53,907 nucleotides of DNA from assembly GCF_000485595.1 (NCBI RefSeq), contig NW_014577652.1:77604-131510 (forward strand). The letters run 5' to 3'. The position numbers were made by a program, and so were the translations under genes. Of the stretch, positions 45,060 to 53,907 are shown one piece after another. The stretch is from Priapulus caudatus (Eukaryota > Priapulida > Priapulimorpha > Priapulimorphida > Priapulidae). A model generated the notes under the pieces. That model had not been told where the DNA came from and searched no databases. It saw nothing but the letters and a program-made list of their open reading frames with translations. Each line of letters starts with the position of its first letter. The stretch's first letter is position 1.

Positions 45060-46090
45060 TACCCGTAGCCTCGAGACATTAAGATACGCCTGGCGTACCC
45101 GTAGCCACTGCCTAGATAGTATTACTATTAGTAAATTTTACGAGAGTTCCGGTACCTATATACTACGTACCCCTCTCCCAGAGATAATCATAAAGGCTTA
45201 TCTATCTTAGGCATGGAGTTATCAAGTTATAGGAGGGTTAATTCTGATGGGGTACCCCAAATTTCAGTTAACAGCCCTTTTCTCATCTCATTCTATTTCT
45301 CACTAAATTACGGTGACGCCACTGACGGTAAATAAACAGATGCTTTCACGCAAAGTATCATGCCTGGCGCTGAAATAAAATTGATTTTCACGCTAACGTT
45401 AAAATATATGACCATTTCACGCCTCACGCTCAACCCCATCGGGGCCCTCTAATAGTCTCTGTGCATTCTGTTTTGCAGTGTACTTATATGAAGGCTGTAT
45501 AGCCTGTATAGGCGTACTGCTTTATATACTCTCTCTTACTCTTAGTCTCTAGTCCAGGCACTCATGGTGAGTTCCTACTCCTACAAGTTACAACATTGTG
45601 TCCAACTACTAATGGCAATGCTATCAATTATATCAGGGGTGGATAAAGACAAAAATCAATTCAATTATATCAATCATTATATATCAAGACGTCTTTTTGT
45701 GGAATAAAGGGAGCAAGGCTCCAAGATTTATGTGTGATAAACGTTTTTACTAGGAATTATGTGTGGGGGTTTGCAGCATAAATAAAGCACGATATCATCA
45801 AGGATGTGCATTAGGTTAATTAACATGGTGTTCTTACTAAGCCATTTTGTCCAATCGCCTGATTGCTTCACATGAATATTATCTTTTGCCACGTTTTAGG
45901 TGTTTTCAACATCGGTCGCTGTCTGTTGTTTCCAGCCAGTGGGGCCATCTGAGGCTTAGCATGGCACATCAGGAGTTCAGCGTTGATAGTGAATCCAAGG
46001 TCATGGTCATTCCACTTTGAGCTATGCCAACCAGTACTTTGCTGCGTTGTGTTTTTTTATAATACGACCAAGTAATTAAGTGTAATATAA
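45060..46090. other. No gene seen
   Basis: Begins with two direct copies of CTGGCGTACCCGTAGCC (45054 and 45091), which also occurs near 41614 as CTGGCGTACCTCCAGCC. The rest is AT-moderate sequence without a gene. Confidence 0.5.
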
Positions 46091-46091
46091 T

Positions 46092-46097
46092 TTTATT
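46092..46097 (-). terminator. Polyadenylation signal (minus strand)
   Basis: TTTATT on the plus strand reads AATAAA on the minus strand, about 260 bp after the stop codon of the MULE gene. Confidence 0.45.
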
Positions 46098-46139
46098 ATA
46101 TTATTTCGATCTGATTTTCCCTTTCCTCTTTTTTCTCTC

Positions 46140-46332
46140 ATTCGTGAATAACAAACACACAAACCTTAAGATACTAAATGTCGTAAATTATACTACTGTT
46201 AATCACATTAATTTAGCCGAGTTCGTTGATGAGTCATCGTCATCGAGGCCCATATCATTCGTGAATAACAAACACAAACCTTAAAATACTAAATGTCGTA
46301 GGTTCTGTTAATCACATTCATTTAGCATACTA
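46140..46332. repeat. ~117-bp tandem duplication
   Basis: ATTCGTGAATAACAAACAC, AAACCTTAAGATACTAAATG and TTAATCACATTAATTTAG recur 117 bp apart with a few differences. It lies in the 3' flank of the MULE gene. Confidence 0.85.
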
Positions 46333-46353
46333 AATGTATGACCATAATTATAT

Positions 46354-46820
46354 TCATTTGGCCGAGTGTGCTTTCCCAATAGCAACATTGCGTTTCACAC
46401 ACGTGTTCAATGCGTGTGGGGCTGGCCGTTTGCGCTTAGAAGGTGCCTGGCTGCTGGTCAGTACAACTTCTTTAGCAGCTGCCTCCCCTTGGTCATTTAT
46501 TGGCCGACCAGCATTGAGTCTCCGCCGACCACCAACGGGCATTCTCCGCCGTGCAACTGCGGTAGGCTGCACTCCTATTTTTGTTGATGTCTGAAGTTTA
46601 GTTGTGTGTTTCAGCTTATGGGACATGCTGAGTGATGCTCCAGAGTATTTCCCAAGTGTCGTGAAAGCTGACACAAGGCCTGAATCAGTGTTAATGGCAC
46701 GATAGCTTTTCACCATAGTGCGTATCGGTTCTAGAAATACTCCTGGGTTATTTTCCAGTTTTCCTTCTATGTCTGCGAGCATATCTTGTAATTGATTTTT
46801 CACCGACCTGATTTCACTAG
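46354..46820 (-). CDS. MULE gene exon 6 (basic C-terminus)
   Basis: A 467-bp terminal exon ending in TGA at 46356-46354. After the two bases that finish a codon it reads [18 protein letters not shown], then [20 protein letters not shown], and ends KAHSAK. The basic segment and the VQPTAVARR motif are, from memory, typical of the tail of animal MULE/SWIM proteins. The acceptor (GGATGAG) has no pyrimidine tract because the inserted duplication begins within about 7 bp of it. Confidence 0.75.
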
Positions 46821-47072
46821 CTCATCCTCGCAACGCCGCGCGGTGGTGTGACACCCGTGAAAAACAACTCGCACGGTGATTAAATTCTACGGTATTGCAG
46901 GTTGTGTAGCAAAGTTGAATGTCTGTCTGCTTACCTTACTTCATAGCTGGTACCACTAGCTAATGCTATGGCATAACTCCAACGCACTTACTTGCGATTA
47001 TGGGTATACACGCATGCACACGGACACGCGCACACGTGCGCGCACACTCACACACGTGCGCGCACACACACA

Positions 47073-47104
<32 letters not shown>

Positions 47105-47705
47105 CACTCACGCACGCCCCCCACACACACCGACGCACGCACACAGATCAAATACATACATACGCCAAACTTACGCACATTTAAGTTAGTTAGTACACAA
47201 TCCGACCGAATCCATTCGCAACCGCGACTCTTATCAATTATTTACGGCATAGTTTTTTGGATGCAGCCAAAAACTATAATGACACGTCAGAGCGCGGAGT
47301 GACTGAGCAAATCATTTCCCGTCATCATCGTGGCCGCCATCTTCCCTGATTGCCTCTGTGGCTGTTACAACCGCCGTAATGAAATTTCGGACGTTATTTG
47401 TTTCGTTGGCGTCGTGTGTACGCGGGGACTGAGTGATGTAATCGGCTTTCTGCTTCCCACTGCCTTCCATCCCTTCGTACGCTAGCACGCGGAGTGTATT
47501 ACACATGTAACAGTGAGTATATGTAGTGAGTAGACGGCATATTCATCCACGCTCTGTCGCTTCACCGAGAGACTTAATACTACGGTACGGAGATAGTGAT
47601 TTGCAAATGTTTTACAAAATCTAAGATGCAAACTTTCGTCATTAAAATGAAGCTCGGAGCGTGTAGGAAGCGAGTAGTACCACGTTATGATGGTTACGCA
47701 AACAC

Positions 47706-47741
<36 letters not shown>

Positions 47742-48156
47742 GTAGAATGTGATTTGTGATGAATACTACAAACGTGTATATTAAGGCTCATACTTTATTA
47801 CTTCATCTTTTCGCAAAGGGTCTTTAATCTGACGAGGCAGACTCTGGTTTACTCCCGATATAGAAGGTAATTTTTCTCTTGCCTTGAAAGCACACTTACG
47901 ACAGCAGCAGCAGGACCGCCCGCACGCCTGACACGCAGACGTTCCTGTGCGCTCTCTCACGCACACACACTCAATCATCCGTGAAAATCTCGTGCTGAGA
48001 AAATATGTTGAAAAAACTTTAAAAGGAACGGTTGGCTATTATTTAGTGTACGTTACGCACGCGCACGCAGTCACGTAAGCACATACTCACGCATACACGC
48101 GCGCATAAAGACACGCACGCACGAACGCACGCACGCACGCACATACACACATACAC

Positions 48157-48202
<46 letters not shown>

Positions 48203-49180
48203 ACTCAGGAGCGCGCATACATATGCCCGCAGTCACGTAGGCACATACGCACACACGCGCGCATGTAAACACGCACGCACACATGCACTCACACACACAC
48301 GCACGCATGTAAACACGCACGCACACATGCACTCACACACACACGCACGCATACAAACACACACGCAGGCACTCACGCACACAGGCACGGACACACACAC
48401 GCACGGACGCACGCATGCACACACGCATGCATACACGCATGCTAACACGCATGCACACACGCATGCATACACGCATGCTAACACGCATGCACACACGCAG
48501 GCACAGTGCGTTCGTGCGTGTGTGTGTGTACTGGGTAATGGGGGACTATAACGGCGATTCAAGAAATACAGCCTACGTAAGACTGTAGTTATAATTGGTA
48601 GCTAATCATTTAGTACAATCTTCAATAATTAACGTGATTTTGCTTATTTTTAAACTTCAATTACTCATTTTTTTCATTTACTGAGTCATATTGGAAATAC
48701 TGATACTCGTTATTAGACACGATTAATCTGTGATAGTCCACATATAGTATAATTACAAACATTCATGGGATTGCGATGGGTAACTGCAGTACTTGCAGTT
48801 AGTAGATTTATAATAAAGTGTTTTCGTCTTAATGACTGGAAGAACATATTCGCTACAGAAACGGTTAGGAGAAATACGACAGGCGTGCTCGTATACGAAT
48901 AAATAATATATTACGGTCGCAACAAAATGTCATTCGTCGACGTACGAAACTAGACGTTTACGTGCTACGAGTTTGAACGCGATCGTCATTCTCCGGACGC
49001 TTGCATGCGTTAACAGTGCGTCTGTCTAGTACTCCGTCTCCTCGTCAGTTATAGAAGGCCTCTGTCTCGAACACAAAGAAAATGCTGATAAAAGTGTACC
49101 CTTGTCGTGATCTGCAGCTCGCAGCGAGCGGCGGGCGAAACTGTCGACAGCACATCATCGACGAAAGAACACCGAGGAAT

Positions 49181-49222
<42 letters not shown>

Positions 49223-52200
49223 TAGCGCACGCACTTGTACGGGGCCTGTGAAATATAGCGGAAAACAATACGAAATCGCGTTGCTGTGGAGTAAATTACT
49301 CTATAGGTGCATTCGCGGTGTATTTCAGAAAAAGTCCTGCGCAAGCAATGTGTGACTGATGATCTCCACAGCTATGGCTAAGGAGCCAAAAATGCATATA
49401 CCTGACATCTATATATGTAATTATGATTTTTATTTTTAATACATTATAATCATATGTACGGTCATACCAGTAGCAATAGTGAAGAAGGTCTTCCTCTGTG
49501 TTTGGGATGTCACAGGAAGGAAGTTGGTGGATGCTATGCCATATTTGCACATCACAGCATTTTGGTGTTTGCACGGACCACCCGATCTTCCTATGTGGCA
49601 TGTGCATAAGCCTATGGCCATGTCCACGACGTATACCTCATGGGGGCTCGATGCACTTGGCACTGTGTACTGATCTTCACTTTCCTTTAATAGAAGCAAG
49701 TGTTAAATAAGCTACTACTAATTATATTTCTTGGTTCATTTATAGGTAATTAAGAATACTTTCCACTGGCCCGAAAAAACCATCACATATTTTATTGACC
49801 TCGCGCCTGGGCCAGTGGCTAATTTCGTAGACTGATTCACTGCAATCAACTATTAAAATTTTGGTTTTGCCTAAAGTACTGATTATCTAGTATAATTAAT
49901 GATGGGAACTTAATGAATTATAGGATATTCAATTTCAAATATTATATTCATACCTTCGCTATGGAATACTCATTAGTTGCCATGTCCTTGGGATAATATC
50001 TGGACCTCAGAGCTGCCTCCATTCGATTATTCGCAACATCGATGAGTCTTCTCTCGTAGTATGTCTCCAACCGCGTGAGGATGAAGTCAACTAACTGATT
50101 TAGATTAAATGCCTTTAGTCGACAAAATATCCTGTCCTTTAGGATTCTCATGGCAGCCTCACAGAAGTTGTTAGTGTCGTTTCCTCGCGTACTAGCCATG
50201 TCTACTCGGTAGCATAAGGCCCAGCTCTCTCTCCGAGTGTACAGAGCTAGCAACTGTGCCAGATAGTTCGGAAACATGCATGCAACGGGATCCCTTTGTG
50301 CGTCAGAATACCGCCTATCCAGTTCCTCTTTGCTAGAGGCATAGAGCATCTCTTTCACGTGTCCCAGTAAGGCAGGTCTATGCTGTTTTGGGATAGCATG
50401 TCTTGAATCCCAAAGCCAGCGCCATTTTGCCTGGAGAAGGTGAAATGCACACAGTAGCAGAGTTGTGTCTGGATAAACTGTGCGTAGAGCTGTTCTCAAG
50501 GCTGTGCAGTCATCGGTCATTGAGATACCAGGTCCTTTGGCAGCCATTCGTCCATAGAATGCTCTCTCTGGTAATATGCTGTTGTATAGTTGCAATCCAG
50601 CAGTGATCGTTGATTCTGATTCAGATGTCATTATAATGACACCTAATGGCAATCCACCAGCTGGGCTGTGTGTCAGAATCAAGAACAATCGACAGTTCTG
50701 CCGATCCATCCCTCCAGAGGAGTCAACGAAAATCATCTCGCCACTGTACGGCCACATCTCATGCACACGTTTCATCAGTGGTGTACACAGTGCTACAATT
50801 ACTTGCCCATCAGTACAGTTAACCTTTCCACAAATGCTACCACACTCGTCATTGTAGTGGTTGAGCTTCTCCGTTAGATCCATAATCATCTTATCGCCAC
50901 TGAGGGCACCATACTCATTTTTAAAAATTGAGTAGTATAACCTGGAAAATTCACAATCATTTAAGTAAAATTAATGGTGAGTATAGGAATAGTGTAAAAT
51001 TCAGATAAGTCTAGATACAAGAGAACATTATTTCATTAAATACTACAAATGCACAGGTTCCTACCTGTAGCAAAATTGCAGGTCAGGACAGATGGCTCGA
51101 TCACCAGCTGCCTGTAGATAATTTGCAGCATTCTCCTCTTGCAAATCAAACTTTACTGTTTCCCGTGCCGAAGTTGGTGAATGGCCACTTTCAAAAAGTT
51201 TCCTTAGGTTTTTAGTTGTGGCTTCAGAGACATCTCTGTGTTTCATTGCATCGGCACAGTTGATGGCATGGTTGTGAATGTGCCGAATGTAGATCACAGT
51301 TGCAAATCCTTCTGACAAATGGTGACTGTCAAGTGACCTAAATAGAGATGTAAAAAATGCATTTAAAAAATAATGATTTATAAAATCACGTTTATATGAC
51401 TATAATTGTCATCGTACCGCATGTAATCAAAGATTGCTTAATGAAATCCCTAATTCATAAGATTGTAAAAGATGACGATATCAAGTTCTAATAAAGACAG
51501 CGCCAATGCATTCCTAACCTCGATGCCCGATTCCTGCTAATTGTTGACCTTTTTACAATAATCTTCATTCCAGCTGGGCACCCCGTGTTTTTCGATCCGG
51601 CCCTTTTATCTGCAGTACCCGTTCGTGGTTTCGTATTGTGTTGACATCGTAGGTCAACCTAAATCAACAAAGGTTTGGCATGGGATATTAAGTGATATTC
51701 ATCAATGCAATGTAAATACTGTAAGATTGTTGTAAATACTAGAATAATATTTGTATATATATTATAGCATATATTGTATAATGTATAGCATTGTATTGTA
51801 TTATGTGAACATTTTAGTTTTAGATTTTACATTTGCATACATCAGATTTTTTCTTCATGAAAGTAAGTTAACTATTCTTTACCCTGTATTTATATCTGAA
51901 TTATTGAATAACGATTTAATCATAATAATAATAATATTATTATTGTTATTATTATTATTAATATGTAGCAAACAGTACATGCCATGACATATTAGGAACT
52001 AGTTTGTGTTGAGAATCAGACAACTGTCACATTGTGAATGAATTTTCTAGCAATGACATCAATCTAGCCTACCCTATAGACATTTTTTCGCCCACTCAAA
52101 GGAAAGGTCCTGTCTATTCTCCATGTGATGAGTGTCTTTGCTTCAGACAGTTTCCACCAGTTTGTCGCATCTTCTGCAGATGTTGCCTTGACTCTTACAG

Positions 52201-52270
52201 TTGCATCGAAGCCATTGTCATTGCTTATATAACTGCATAGTCGGTGCTCGAAATTATCCGGGAGCAAAGC
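46354..52270 (-). CDS. Six-exon MULE/SWIM transposase-type gene (whole gene span)
   Basis: Six minus-strand exons join in frame, 761 codons including the stop: 52270-52073, 51658-51519, 51337-51065, 50941-49954, 49684-49468 and 46820-46354. All introns are GT-AG and all phases agree. In order, the protein has an N-terminal WRKY/GCM1-like zinc cluster (a Cys, a second Cys about 28 residues on, then HNH), a MULE-type DDE core, a SWIM zinc finger and a basic C-terminus. This layout is that of Mutator-like transposases and of host proteins derived from them. The protein is expected to be nuclear and DNA-binding. The first visible exon has no ATG, so a 5' exon is missing or lies upstream. The last intron holds a segmental duplication. 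No terminal inverted repeats were found, so it is open whether it is a live transposon or a domesticated gene. Confidence 0.82.
47020..47150. repeat. (CA)n / (ACGC)n microsatellite
   Basis: Counterpart of 34570-34690. Confidence 0.92.
47706..47742. repeat. (TA)n microsatellite
   Basis: A TA run. The counterpart in copy A is at 35330-35352. Confidence 0.93.
48055..48520. repeat. (CA)n / ACGCATGCA microsatellite
   Basis: CA followed by longer units such as ACACGCATGCATACACGCAT. Confidence 0.95.
48521..49467. other. Remainder of MULE intron 5
   Basis: Unique sequence with (GA)n at 49181-49219. Nothing coding was recognised. Confidence 0.6.
49468..49684 (-). CDS. MULE gene exon 5 (SWIM zinc finger)
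   Basis: A 217-bp exon between an acceptor ending in TATTAAAG and the donor ACTG|GTATGA. It reads [20 protein letters not shown] followed by GPCKHQNAV, a full SWIM signature (C-x-C, eight residues, C-x-H), then [22 protein letters not shown] fingers bind DNA or protein and commonly follow the MULE core in this family. The phase (1) matches exon 6. Confidence 0.87.
49954..50941 (-). CDS. MULE gene exon 4 (DDE transposase core)
   Basis: A 988-bp exon between TTTTCCAG and AAG|GTATGA. It carries the catalytic core: [13 protein letters not shown] (first Asp, about residue 277 of the joined protein), [15 protein letters not shown] (second Asp, about 347-348), [17 protein letters not shown] (the C-x-x-H typical of MULE transposases), and [16 protein letters not shown] (Glu, about 465). 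All residues expected for catalysis are present and there is no internal stop, so the core could be active. Confidence 0.9.
51065..51337 (-). CDS. MULE gene exon 3
   Basis: A 273-bp exon between TATTTAG and TACAG|GTAGGA. It contains [20 protein letters not shown] (the HxH half of the zinc cluster) and [13 protein letters not shown], a segment I recall from animal MULE proteins. Phases fit both neighbours. Confidence 0.87.
51519..51658 (-). CDS. MULE gene exon 2 (zinc-cluster cysteines)
   Basis: A 140-bp exon between GATTTAG and CGAG|GTTAGG. It reads [14 protein letters not shown], then [18 protein letters not shown], giving the two Cys of a WRKY/GCM1-like zinc cluster. Without splicing, a TAG would sit directly upstream in frame. 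Confidence 0.85.
52073..52270 (-). CDS. MULE gene exon 1 of those visible
   Basis: A 198-bp exon between a TTTGTAG acceptor and AGG|GTAGGC. It reads [16 protein letters not shown], then [17 protein letters not shown], which continues naturally into VDLRCQHN of the next exon. There is no in-frame ATG, so translation must start in an exon further upstream that I could not identify between 52271 and 53907. Confidence 0.78.
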
Positions 52271-53220
52271 CTACAAATTGTTTTTAATATAACTTTATTG
52301 CACGTAAACGTATAATAAGGCATTATCTGTTATTAATATTCATCTATTCAAACGTGGATGCATGACTGTTTGTTGTTATTGTTGTTGTTGTAATGTATAC
52401 ACTGATTGCAAGTTTGATTAAAATTAAAAGTAATTCATAGTTCAGTGATGTAACATTGTGCATGATTTTATTTGCATTATTTATTTTTCATTTTTATAAC
52501 ATTGTGCATTATTTTCTCACATGTGGTACCTGCTTCACATTCTTTCTAATAAAACCCCACCTCTTCACCTACTAGTACTGCTCCTCCCTCTCCCCCTCCT
52601 CTTCAACCTTCCCCTTCAATTTTCCTTCTAGACCACCTCCCCTTTCCTGTTATGAGTTATCTACCATATTCTTAATTCCTACCCTTTTAGTCTTTGCCAC
52701 CTTTTCTCTACCTCTTCTCTCTCCTCTAAATTCCCCCAACTATTTCAACCATATCATATATGATTATTGAATACATACATACATATGTACTAAATTATTT
52801 ATATTATTATTATTAACAGACTATATCTTTTCATAAGAGTAATCAGAGTATGGGCGAGATTTAGCCAGACCAGGCTCTGTGTAACATAGTACACTAGTTG
52901 CGTTATGAAGTTACTTAGGCAAGAAGGTTACTTGTGCCGGCTAAATAAAAGTAAGTTACAATGTATCCGTTAGTCTGTGGTACAGTCAGTAGTCAGTACT
53001 AGTACTACGTACTACAGTACAGTATATTTATACTATAGTATATACAGTATGTACGCGTGCTATTGCTCTCGTTTTTATTCATGAAAATCCGTAATGAATT
53101 TACATGTAAAGCTGGATAGTCAGCTATGTTTCTTGCTGTGCATTGACAAAGCTTTTCCATGATGAGTTCACTGTAAAAGTGTCGCACGGACAACGTGTAG
53201 AGATGCGGACATAGCGCCTG
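52271..53220. other. No gene called
   Basis: AT-rich upstream sequence of the MULE gene, with a pyrimidine-rich patch at 52555-52740 and short GTAC/TAGT repeats near 52985-53050. No initiating exon was recognised. Confidence 0.5.
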
Positions 53221-53240
53221 TAACCTGTATACACAGGTTA
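53221..53240. repeat. Short palindrome
   Basis: TAACCTGT-ATAC-ACAGGTTA: perfect 8-bp arms. Confidence 0.8.
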
Positions 53241-53302
53241 TTTTAGACTCCGCGCCACCGCGCGAGCGAGCCAATCGGGGCCTTTGTTTAGCGCCATGGC
53301 AA

Positions 53303-53365
53303 CAGCCAATCAGCGCCGCGTATGCAAATTAATGCCACTATCTGAGTGGGAATAAAAATCACGCG
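53303..53365 (+). promoter_or_regulatory. CCAAT / octamer / TATA-like block, copy 2
   Basis: Repeats the block at 42430-42494 almost base for base. Another CCAAT box (GCCAATCGGG) lies 33 bp upstream. It ends where the 256-bp satellite region begins, so any gene it once served has been replaced. Confidence 0.5.
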
Positions 53366-53392
53366 GGACAATCGCCGGCGGTCGAGCCGACC

Positions 53393-53907
53393 GGCTCAGT
53401 CGGGCGACTCTGTGGACACACTACGTGACTGAGTCGGGCGACTCTGTGGATTTTCAGCACGCTGATTGGCTGATGAATTGTACAATCGGCCGGCTCAATC
53501 GCAAACCCGGGCACACTAGGCGATTGCAGCCGGCCGGCTCAAATAATTATCAAACATGTTTGAATCGGGCGACTCGGCCGGCCGACTCGAAAAGTCGACC
53601 GCGACTCACTGGACACACTAGGCGATTTTTCATGCGATCGAGCCGGCCGGCTCAGTCGGGCGACTCTGTGGACACACTACGTGACTGAGTCGGGCGACTC
53701 TGTGGACTTTCAGCACGCTGATTGGCTGATGAATTGTACAATCGGCCGGCTCAATCGCAAACCCGGGCACACTAGGCGATTGCAGCCGGCCGGCTCAAAT
53801 AATTATCAAACATGTTTGAATCGGGCGACTCGGCCGGCCGACTCGAAAAGTCGACCGCGACTCACTGGACACACTAGGCGATTTTTCATGCGATCGAGCC
53901 GGCCGGC
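53393..53907. repeat. 256-bp satellite, two units, open to the right
   Basis: Two nearly identical units (spacing 256 bp, measured on CGGGCGACTC at 53401 and 53657; one T/C difference noted). Each unit contains GCCGGCCGGC palindromes, three CGGGCGACTC words (GAGTCGGGCGACTC is itself a foldback), CACACTAGGCGATT twice, and the inverted CCAAT 13-mer. The array continues beyond the window. Confidence 0.95.

Larger units (their letters stand above)
46827..48330. repeat. Segmental duplication 2, copy B (inside a MULE intron)
   Basis: Same orientation as 34335-35940. The left boundary is next to exon 6 of the MULE gene. The right boundary fades in the CA/ACGC tract after about 48300. The paralog-specific differences are mainly 1-2-bp indels. 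The block contains GGCCGCCATCTTCC and a hairpin around 47249-47278. Confidence 0.9.

Noticed and set aside
53005-53274. 89-codon minus ORF upstream of the MULE gene as its missing first exon
   Set aside because: It begins at a non-ATG codon, ends in a stop well before the first visible exon, and no phase-0 donor was found.

Overview
This is a eukaryotic, almost certainly metazoan, window of low gene density. The evidence is spliced exons with GT-AG borders, TTAGGG-type telomeric repeats, very long (TG)n, (GA)n and (GGA)n microsatellites, many minisatellites and several kinds of transposable element. A marine invertebrate such as a sponge or cnidarian fits the repeat-borne protein families, but I cannot name the species. 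Two N gaps and indel-rich paralogous stretches point to an unpolished long-read assembly.

Layout. 1-13 kb is mostly satellite: a 45-bp array, a G-rich array, 28-bp and 26-bp arrays, and a segmental duplication (1-2185 versus about 7172-10775). 13-27 kb, minus strand, carries scattered exons whose phases can be joined and that match the ciliary-tip protein CEP104. Its UVR-like coiled-coil core at 16.5-17.4 kb is clear. An acidic 1.1-kb exon at 25.8-26.9 kb probably belongs to it. The N-terminal domain, TOG domain and zinc fingers are not visible here. 27-33 kb is CA/CAG/CGCA repeat, with one isolated terminal exon on the plus strand at 32.36 kb. 33.4-34.3 kb is a non-autonomous DNA transposon with perfect 15-bp terminal inverted repeats, followed by the first copy of a second segmental duplication (34.3-35.9 kb). 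36-42.5 kb holds foldback elements, pyrimidine tracts, a degenerate telomeric block and the 25-bp gap. 43.7-45.1 kb is a frameshifted pseudogene of a protein family that is repetitive in marine invertebrates.

The best gene is a six-exon MULE/SWIM transposase-type gene on the minus strand (52270 down to 46354). Its exons join in frame for 761 codons including the stop, with a WRKY/GCM1-like zinc cluster, a DDE transposase core and a SWIM zinc finger. Its last intron contains the second copy of the 34-kb segmental duplication, which reaches almost to the 3' splice site. The window ends in a 256-bp satellite that carries the same CCAAT 13-mer found three other times in the window.

I found no operon-like organisation, no CRISPR, no rRNA or canonical tRNA gene, and no system I would call clearly new. 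The most useful leads are the intact, possibly domesticated MULE gene, the GC-AG intron and 31-nt microexon of the CEP104 gene, the recurrent CCAAT element, and the small foldback families.
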